Below are positions 1-5,632 of a stretch of DNA of 5,632 bases, piece by piece. The stretch is from an uncultured Oscillospiraceae bacterium (lineage in GTDB: Bacteria > Bacillota > Clostridia > Oscillospirales > Acutalibacteraceae): assembly GCA_900555545.1 (NCBI GenBank), contig USLQ01000085.1, positions 1-5,632 of the forward strand, given 5' to 3'. Both the position numbers and the translations under genes were made by a program. Under the pieces are notes generated by a model. It did not search any database, was not told the origin of the DNA, and was given only the letters and a program-made list of their open reading frames with translations. Every line of letters starts with the position of its first letter. The stretch's first letter is position 1.

Positions 1-2
1 GC

Positions 3-485
3 AGACTGACAGAACTCGCGCTATTTTTCCTGGCATACCCCAGGCAGGCCTGCCGCTTTTCCGGACTCTATATTGCCGGCGGATCGGTCTATAGTGGAAA
101 TAGAACACCGGCGGCAGAAAACACATTTTATGAGGATCCGGAGGCGGCACAGATCCTTACCAGCCGCGCGACGGGGATCCACCTTCTGCCGCTGGAGACG
201 GCACAGGGATGCACCGTATCCTGCAGTGACGGTTCAATCTCCACCCCCGGACTGGGGCTGCTGCTCTCCCTGCTTGAGCCGCAGGCGGTTCGCGAGGAGG
301 AGCACACGCTCGAGGTCGATCTGGAGAGCGCCGTCTCCAGAGGGTGCAGTGTAATTGACTGGCTTAACCGAGATAAGGAGCTCCCCTTTCACCGGATCTG
401 TCTGGACGTGGACAGAGAGCGCTTCCGCACACTGGCGGAGCGTGCCCACGGACATCTGACGAAAGGAGGTATTCCGCTTGGATAG
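3..485 (+). CDS. Nucleoside hydrolase-like protein, C-terminal part, active site degenerate (5' end outside window)
   Basis: The frame is open from the left edge to a TAG at 483-485, giving 160 visible residues with no in-frame Met, so the start lies upstream. It aligns by eye with the C-terminal half of the next gene. LTELA matches LTNLA, IAGGS..GN matches IMGGS..GN, AAENTFYEDPEAAQI matches GEFNFYVDPHAAQI, and EPQAV and RGCSVIDW match DPQVV and RGRSVVDW. This places it in the inosine-uridine preferring nucleoside hydrolase family, whose members cleave the N-glycosidic bond of nucleosides. Active-site positions have changed. The Asn of the family E-F-N motif is Thr (E-N-T at 117-125). The catalytic His-Asp pair is absent, with Pro-Gly in the aligned place. 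About 33 residues before it are missing, including the region of the lid tyrosines. It may be a pseudoenzyme, a partner of the downstream paralogue, or a decaying gene; the open frame favours a made protein. The DxDxxxDD metal site cannot be judged because the N-terminus is not in view. Confidence 0.85.
   Translation, partial: RLTELALFFLAYPRQACRFSGLYIAGGSVYSGNRTPAAENTFYEDPEAAQILTSRATGIHLLPLETAQGCTVSCSDGSISTPGLGLLLSLLEPQAVREEEHTLEVDLESAVSRGCSVIDWLNRDKELPFHRICLDVDRERFRTLAERAHGHLTKGGIPLG
463..470 (+). promoter_or_regulatory. Strong ribosome binding site for the TTG-started nucleoside hydrolase
   Basis: AAGGAGGT is a near-perfect anti-16S match, 7 nt before TTG at 478. It lies inside the last codons of the upstream gene. 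It decides the start, because an in-frame TGA at 457 blocks any extension and the next in-frame ATG (534) lies after the essential DTDPGIDD motif. Confidence 0.85.
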
Positions 486-1416
486 GCATCGTGTGATCAT
501 TGATACGGATCCCGGTATTGATGACTTTTTTGCCATGATTCTTGCCGCGAGCGCTGAAAACCTGGAGATCCGGGGCGTTACGGCCGTGGCGGGGAATCAG
601 GTAATGGAAAAGATTGCCACAAATGCGCGGGGGATCGCACAGTTCCTCGGGTGGGAGGTTCCAGTATGTATCGGCGCGGATCGGCCCCTCCTGATCCCGC
701 AGATCACAGCCGCACAGGTGCACGGGGATACGGGATTGGGTCACTTCCCGCTGCCTGAGCCGCGGCGTGATGTGGATACGCGGTATGCCTGGGATTTCAT
801 CTATCAGGAGGCCGTGTCTGCGGGGGGATTGCTCGAAATCATTGCGATCGGGCCGCTGACTAACCTGGCAATCGCGCTGTGGAAATATCCGAATTTGGGC
901 CAGTGGATCCGGCGTCTGGTCATCATGGGCGGATCCACCCAGTGGGGGAACAGAGGGGCCTATGGGGAATTTAACTTTTATGTGGATCCCCATGCCGCAC
1001 AGATCGTGTTTTCCTCCGGCATTCCCATTGAGATGGTGGGACTGAATGTCACCATGCAGACCGGGCTGAGCGACGCCGAGTTTGACGAACTGGCGCAACT
1101 GGGCGGACCTAACCGGAAAGCATATGCCGATCTGCTAACCTTTTATCGCAATATCTACCGTGTCAATGATCTGGGCTTTCGGATCGTAGCCATGCACGAC
1201 TCGCTGGCGGTGGCCTGTGCCATGGACCCGCAGGTGGTGGAAATGCGCGACGGCTTTGTGCAGATTGACTGCTCCACCGGTCCGTGCCGTGGGCGCTCCG
1301 TGGTGGACTGGGCGCATGAGCAGCCCAACGCCCGGGTAGCCGTAGCGGTGGACAAGGAACGCTTTTGGCGGATGATCAGGCGTTCACTTGAATATGGGCC
1401 GGCGGGAGATAAATAA
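478..1416 (+). CDS. Inosine-uridine preferring nucleoside hydrolase (ribonucleoside hydrolase family)
   Basis: This 312-residue protein has the normal length for the family. It should hydrolyse ribonucleosides to free base and ribose in the cytoplasm, using a Ca2+-bound water, for salvage or catabolism. The N-terminal DTDPGIDD motif supplies D11, D15 and D16 for Ca2+ and catalysis. Further matches are AVAGN (N40), GPLTNLA (T128, N129), GGS..GN (N158), E164-F-N166 and the M-H240-D241 motif, so the full catalytic set is visible by family comparison. Y223 and Y227 sit where family members carry mobile lid tyrosines. G160-A-Y-G replaces the usual T-P-A/V-A before E164. The TTG start is chosen because of the strong Shine-Dalgarno site and lack of alternatives. 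It overlaps the preceding paralogue's stop by 8 bp, implying coupled translation. The substrate (purine, pyrimidine or broad) cannot be read from sequence, so no rih symbol is assigned. Confidence 0.93.
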   Translation: MDRHRVIIDTDPGIDDFFAMILAASAENLEIRGVTAVAGNQVMEKIATNARGIAQFLGWEVPVCIGADRPLLIPQITAAQVHGDTGLGHFPLPEPRRDVDTRYAWDFIYQEAVSAGGLLEIIAIGPLTNLAIALWKYPNLGQWIRRLVIMGGSTQWGNRGAYGEFNFYVDPHAAQIVFSSGIPIEMVGLNVTMQTGLSDAEFDELAQLGGPNRKAYADLLTFYRNIYRVNDLGFRIVAMHDSLAVACAMDPQVVEMRDGFVQIDCSTGPCRGRSVVDWAHEQPNARVAVAVDKERFWRMIRRSLEYGPAGDK

Positions 1417-1445
1417 AAAACACCCCTTTCCGATTTATTATACAG

Positions 1446-1492
1446 AAAAACGGCGTTTCCACAGGGATCAAGCTCTGCGGGACGCCATTTTT
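1446..1492. terminator. Bidirectional intrinsic terminator between convergent genes
   Basis: GGCGTTTC (1452-1459) pairs with GGGACGCC (1479-1486), with two G-U pairs as RNA on the plus strand. An inner CAG/CTG pairing (1462-1464 with 1475-1477) extends the stem. Five A (1446-1450) precede it and five T (1488-1492) follow, so it can work on both strands. It lies 30 nt after the nucleoside hydrolase stop and 24 nt beyond the GNAT stop, and so can end both transcripts. Confidence 0.75.
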
Positions 1493-1515
1493 CACGTTCT
1501 CAATCAGAGGAAAGG

Positions 1516-1992
1516 TTATCTCCTCTTCAGTATCTGCTCCATGCTGTAATTGATCAGGATTACACCTGCGCGTTCAACCTGCTGCTCTCGGATCGCGCGG
1601 TATCCGCGTTTTTCAAAAAACGGGCGGGCCGTAATCGAGGCATGTGTTTCCACCACCAGGATCCCCCGCGACCGGGCGCGCTCCTCCAGGGCGTCACAGA
1701 GCACGGTGGCAATCCCACAACGCTGAAAGTCCCGGTGGACGTATAGCCGGTCCAGATAGCCGTCATCTGCCAGGTCGCCAAAGCCCACAATCTGATCCCC
1801 AATTTTTGCGATGCGTGTAAAGTGCTCCGTCAACGTCCGGTCCCAGCGCGCGCGGTCGATCACTCCCGGCGCCCAGGCGTCGAGCTGTTCCGGGGTGTAG
1901 TCCAAGGAACAAACCGTGTGCACCGTCTCGTAAAACAAACGCCCAAGCACGTCCAGATCCGCCGGGCGGTACTCCCTCAGGCTGATATCCAT
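1516..1992 (-). CDS. GNAT-family N-acetyltransferase (YafP-like)
   Basis: The 158-residue product matches the single-domain GNAT fold, which transfers acetyl from acetyl-CoA to an amine. The N-terminal strand and helix (I3-SLREYRPADLDVLGRLF) is typical. YTPEQLDAWAP (32-42) resembles the segment seen in YafP-like acetyltransferases. The acetyl-CoA motif A is V85-HRDFQRCGIA, with Q90, G93 and A95 in the pyrophosphate-binding loop. ARPFFEKRGY (122-131) is the usual late helix and strand with the conserved FF..RGY pattern. AGGAGG at 2001-2006 on the plus-strand coordinates (read on minus) lies 8 nt before the ATG. The gene follows the metallophosphoesterase on the same strand but a strong terminator lies between them. 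The acceptor substrate is not predictable; protein, antibiotic or small-amine targets are all possible. Confidence 0.9.
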   Translation of the reverse strand: MDISLREYRPADLDVLGRLFYETVHTVCSLDYTPEQLDAWAPGVIDRARWDRTLTEHFTRIAKIGDQIVGFGDLADDGYLDRLYVHRDFQRCGIATVLCDALEERARSRGILVVETHASITARPFFEKRGYRAIREQQVERAGVILINYSMEQILKRR

Positions 1993-2021
1993 CTTTTCCC
2001 CCTCCTATTATCATAAAACAC

Positions 2022-2070
2022 AAAAAAGGGGAGTCGGGCGCAGGTCTCCGTGCCCGGCTCCCCCTCTTTT
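2022..2070 (-). terminator. Intrinsic terminator of the metallophosphoesterase gene
   Basis: GGGGAGTCGGGC (2028-2039) pairs with GCCCGGCTCCCC (2052-2063) over 12 bp with one mispair or wobble and a 12-nt loop. Read on the minus strand it ends in a run of six T (2022-2027). It begins just beyond the phosphoesterase stop codon. TTTT at 2067-2070 gives weaker potential on the plus strand. Confidence 0.88.
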
Positions 2071-2075
2071 GATTC

Positions 2076-3020
2076 TCACAGTGTATAGGTGTACTCGTAC
2101 CCCTCGACCCATGTGCTCTTGGCAAAGTTGCGCAGCCGCAGTACCACCTTGGTATCGTAAACCTCCATCTGCCAGCCCATACCGGCGTCCACCAGATCAC
2201 CGTAGTTGCATTCCTCACCAAAACCGGGCACATTGATATAGGTGACGTTATCCTCCTGTGCAAGACCGTTGCCGTTCTCATAGATGCCCATGTGCAGGTG
2301 CCCGGAGAAGTAGAACACCTTCGTCCCGCAGTTTTTCAGGATGGCGTCGAGCTGTTCCCCCTGCGGACCCACATTCCCTGCGGGCCATTTGTGCTCAAAC
2401 TTCCCCTGGATTGGGTTGTGGTTAAAGACAAAGGCGGGCTTTCCCGTGGCCGCAGCTTCCGCCAGCTCGTTTTGCAGCCAGGCAAGCTGTTCCGGGGAGT
2501 GATAGGCCTCCACCTTGCTGTCCTTTTCCGTAGCCATGACGATCAGCTTATATCCATTGATCTCCTGGCTAAAATAGGCATGCTCATGATTGTAGCCAAA
2601 AAAGGCGCGGTTATAGTCCATAAAGCGCCGGTAGTATTTCTCGTACTCATTCTCCTTGCACAGCTCATGGTTGCCGGGCGCGATCAACACATTCTCCACG
2701 GATAAATGGCGCTTCATCAAGCCATACAGGAACATATACTCGATCTCCTGGGCGTTCATGGTATTATCGCCCACCATCACCAGCGCATCCACCGGCGTCT
2801 GCGCGCGGGACATGTCTAAAAAAGCGCGGCCATGGTTTTTAAAGCGGGATATGTTGTTCCCCTCCATGTGGCCGTCCGAGATGATGCTCACATTCAGCCG
2901 GATCTGGTCCGGCGCTTCGGCCGCCATCGGATGGACCGTCGCCCCGATGGGCGTGAAGATAAATAGCGACAGCAGCGCGGCGACCAGCCGCCGCAGGCAG
3001 TCTACAATCATGGTTAACAT
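2076..3020 (-). CDS. Exported or membrane-anchored calcineurin-like metallophosphoesterase
   Basis: The protein carries the full calcineurin-like dinuclear metal site. With Met at 3020 as residue 1 (314 residues) it shows D49-G-H51, G-D85-N (GDNT), G-N117-H118-E, N-H201-N-P and G-H241-L-H243. Such enzymes hydrolyse phosphomonoesters or phosphodiesters with two bound metal ions. The N-terminus has Arg residues (LRR) followed by a hydrophobic stretch (about residues 12-27, LVAALLSLFIFTPIGA), and MAAEA near residue 35 could be a signal-peptidase site. A role outside the membrane is therefore inferred. An ATG at 3026 would add two residues, but AGGAGG at 3028-3033 is only 1 nt from it and 7 nt from the ATG at 3020, so 3020 is preferred. 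The gene has its own promoter and terminator. The substrate is unknown; nucleotides, phospholipids or other phosphoesters are possible. Confidence 0.9.
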   Translation of the reverse strand: MLTMIVDCLRRLVAALLSLFIFTPIGATVHPMAAEAPDQIRLNVSIISDGHMEGNNISRFKNHGRAFLDMSRAQTPVDALVMVGDNTMNAQEIEYMFLYGLMKRHLSVENVLIAPGNHELCKENEYEKYYRRFMDYNRAFFGYNHEHAYFSQEINGYKLIVMATEKDSKVEAYHSPEQLAWLQNELAEAAATGKPAFVFNHNPIQGKFEHKWPAGNVGPQGEQLDAILKNCGTKVFYFSGHLHMGIYENGNGLAQEDNVTYINVPGFGEECNYGDLVDAGMGWQMEVYDTKVVLRLRNFAKSTWVEGYEYTYTL

Positions 3021-3027
3021 TTTCATT

Positions 3028-3033
3028 CCTCCT
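3028..3033 (-). promoter_or_regulatory. Ribosome binding site that selects the second ATG of the phosphoesterase
   Basis: AGGAGG on the minus strand lies 1 nt before the ATG at 3026 and 7 nt before the in-frame ATG at 3020. Only the second spacing is normal for initiation, so the protein most likely begins MLTMIVD rather than MKMLTMIVD. Confidence 0.75.
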
Positions 3034-3059
3034 CATCGGCTCAGGGCCTATATAGATTT

Positions 3060-3087
3060 ATTATAGCATGTTTTTCCGCAATATCAA
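3060..3087 (-). promoter_or_regulatory. Sigma-A-type promoter of the metallophosphoesterase gene
   Basis: Read on the minus strand, TTGATA (3082-3087) is followed after 16 nt by a consensus TATAAT (3060-3065) with an upstream TGC (extended -10). Transcription would begin near 3053, giving a leader of about 33 nt before the ATG at 3020. The surrounding 110 bp are notably AT-rich compared with the genes. Confidence 0.78.
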
Positions 3088-3141
3088 TATAAATTCAGTT
3101 TTAATCTCCGATAAAATAGATATATTGCTCTCAAATTCCAT

Positions 3142-3173
3142 AAAAAAACCTGGCCGCTTTTCGTCCAGGGTTT
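3142..3173 (-). terminator. Intrinsic terminator of the dCMP deaminase gene
   Basis: On the minus strand CCTGG (3165-3169) pairs with CCAGG (3149-3153) around an 11-nt loop and is followed by seven T (3142-3148). Outer AAA/TTT pairing past a single bulged base strengthens it. It starts 8 nt beyond the stop codon of the deaminase gene. Confidence 0.85.
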
Positions 3174-3181
3174 GCTCTGCG

Positions 3182-3679
3182 TTAGATACTTTTTTCGTCA
3201 AAATTCAGGGTGATCTGATCCGGGGCGCCCTCCAGACGTGTGTAGGTTACGCCCGCCGCATCAAGCATTCGTTTGGAAGCTTTGACGCCAACTGTGTCGC
3301 TGTATTTGTCGGAGATATAGATTACCTCTCGAATACCGCTCTGGATGATCGCCTTGGCGCACTCGTTGCAGGGGAAGAGCGGAACATAGATCTTGCACCC
3401 ATCCAGCGGGCCGCCCGCATGGTTTAGAATCGCATTGAGCTCCGCGTGGCATACATAGGGGTACTTGGTCTCGTATTCCTCCCCCTCACGGCTCCAGGGG
3501 AACTCGTCGTCGCTGCAACCGAGCGGCAGACCGTTATATCCGACGGACATGATCTTGTTGCGGTTGTTGACAATACAGGCCCCTACGCGCGTGTTTGGAT
3601 CCTTGCTGCGCAGGGAGGAGAGGAGCGCAATCCCCATAAAATAGGCGTCCCAGCTGATGTAGTCCTTTCTCTTTTCCAT
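3182..3679 (-). CDS. Deoxycytidylate (dCMP) deaminase
   Basis: The enzyme deaminates dCMP to dUMP, the substrate of thymidylate synthase, in the cytoplasm. The 165-residue protein carries the zinc-dependent cytidine/deoxycytidylate deaminase signature: C-H78-A-E80 with the zinc ligand His and the proton-shuttling Glu, then P103-C104-N-E-C107 with two zinc-ligand Cys. It follows the vertebrate DCTD pattern closely from memory: DYISWDAYFM at the start, RSKDPNTRVGACIV, GYNGLPLGCSDDEFPW, TKYPYVCHAELNAI, LFPCNECAKAIIQ and SDKY. Family members of this type are commonly allosteric, activated by dCTP and inhibited by dTTP, but that is not demonstrable here. AGAGGA (3687-3692) lies 7 nt before the ATG. 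The gene has its own promoter and terminator and is divergent from secA. Bacillus comEB belongs to the same wide family, but I do not assign that symbol. Confidence 0.95.
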   Translation of the reverse strand: MEKRKDYISWDAYFMGIALLSSLRSKDPNTRVGACIVNNRNKIMSVGYNGLPLGCSDDEFPWSREGEEYETKYPYVCHAELNAILNHAGGPLDGCKIYVPLFPCNECAKAIIQSGIREVIYISDKYSDTVGVKASKRMLDAAGVTYTRLEGAPDQITLNFDEKSI

Positions 3680-3741
3680 CTGAAAATCCTCTTTTCATTA
3701 TTATATAGTGCGGCACTCACACGGAAGGTCCCCTTTGGGCT

Positions 3742-3771
3742 ATTGTAGCACGAACTTATGCACAATGTAAA
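3742..3771 (-). promoter_or_regulatory. Promoter of the dCMP deaminase gene
   Basis: On the minus strand TTTACA (3766-3771) and TACAAT (3742-3747), each one base off consensus, are separated by 18 nt, with TGC just before the -10. Transcription would begin near 3735, giving a leader of about 55 nt to the ATG at 3679. Confidence 0.65.
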
Positions 3772-3793
3772 GTTCCCGCCGCGAATATTTTAC

Positions 3794-3822
3794 GTGCAAT
3801 TCATGTTGTGTTGTGGTATAAT
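3794..3822 (+). promoter_or_regulatory. Promoter of secA (extended -10 type)
   Basis: TATAAT at 3817-3822 is a perfect -10, preceded by TGG (extended -10). The -35 at the 17-nt spacing is GTGCAA (3794-3799), a poor match, so the extended -10 probably carries the activity. The start point would be near 3829, with a leader of about 54 nt before secA. Confidence 0.6.
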
Positions 3823-3870
3823 AATGTGAGATATTGCAATTTGTACCAACAACCGCTGGACATTAACAAT

Positions 3871-3877
3871 GAGGTGA
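3871..3877 (+). promoter_or_regulatory. Ribosome binding site of secA
   Basis: GAGGTGA matches seven bases of the anti-Shine-Dalgarno complement and ends 5 nt before the ATG at 3883. The downstream protein start MGLVEKIFG agrees with the usual SecA N-terminus, confirming the start. Confidence 0.85.
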
Positions 3878-3882
3878 ACAAA

Positions 3883-5632
<1,750 letters not shown>

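Noticed and set aside
364..1098. 244-codon minus-strand frame across the nucleoside hydrolase pair
   Set aside because: It covers the 3' end of one real gene and most of the next in antisense. It has no ribosome binding site worth noting and its translation shows no domain pattern.
1763..2281. 172-codon minus-strand frame spanning the GNAT and phosphoesterase genes
   Set aside because: It runs in another frame through two genes with clear domains and straight through their terminator; it looks like chance.
2292..3066. Plus-strand frames opposite the metallophosphoesterase
   Set aside because: Both are antisense shadows of a gene with all five metal-binding motifs intact; no own promoter or domain seen.
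3707..3717. Palindrome AGTGC-G-GCACT in the dCMP deaminase leader
   Set aside because: A one-base centre cannot form an RNA hairpin loop without losing pairs, and there is only one copy; no support for an operator.
3078..3837. Shared 8-mer GATATTGC in the phosphoesterase promoter (minus, 3078-3085) and the secA leader (plus, 3830-3837), plus ATATTGC at 3122-3128
   Set aside because: The copies differ in position relative to their promoters and sit in AT-rich spacers where short matches arise easily; not enough to propose an operator.

Overview
The window suggests a chromosomal stretch from a moderately GC-rich Gram-positive anaerobe of the Clostridia, perhaps Oscillospirales. The pointers are strong AGGAGG-type Shine-Dalgarno sites, a TTG start, AT-rich sigma-A-type promoters between GC-rich genes, and a SecA with a long charged insert resembling clostridial SecA proteins. 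The taxonomic placement is inference from recalled family features; no search was run.

Layout, left to right. Positions 3-485 (+) hold the C-terminal half of a nucleoside-hydrolase-like protein that has lost several catalytic positions. It overlaps the start of a complete, apparently intact nucleoside hydrolase (478-1416, +), so the two form a translationally coupled pair. A hairpin at 1446-1492, usable in both directions, separates this operon from the converging minus-strand genes. These are a GNAT acetyltransferase (1516-1992), a secreted or membrane-anchored calcineurin-like metallophosphoesterase (2076-3020) and a dCMP deaminase (3182-3679). The phosphoesterase and the deaminase each have a recognisable promoter and terminator. 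The GNAT gene sits just behind the phosphoesterase terminator with no convincing promoter of its own. A 203-bp divergent intergenic region (3680-3882) carries back-to-back promoters for the deaminase (-) and secA (+). secA starts at 3883 and runs off the right edge with 583 codons visible.

Functionally this is mostly housekeeping: nucleoside salvage (hydrolase pair), pyrimidine deoxynucleotide supply for dTMP synthesis (dCMP deaminase), protein export (SecA), an exported phosphoesterase that would probably need the Sec system, and a small acetyltransferase. The genes look like separate transcription units rather than one pathway. I saw no mobile element, CRISPR array, tRNA or rRNA gene, and no convincing undescribed multi-gene system. 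The most unusual item is the catalytically degenerate nucleoside-hydrolase homologue coupled to an intact paralogue.
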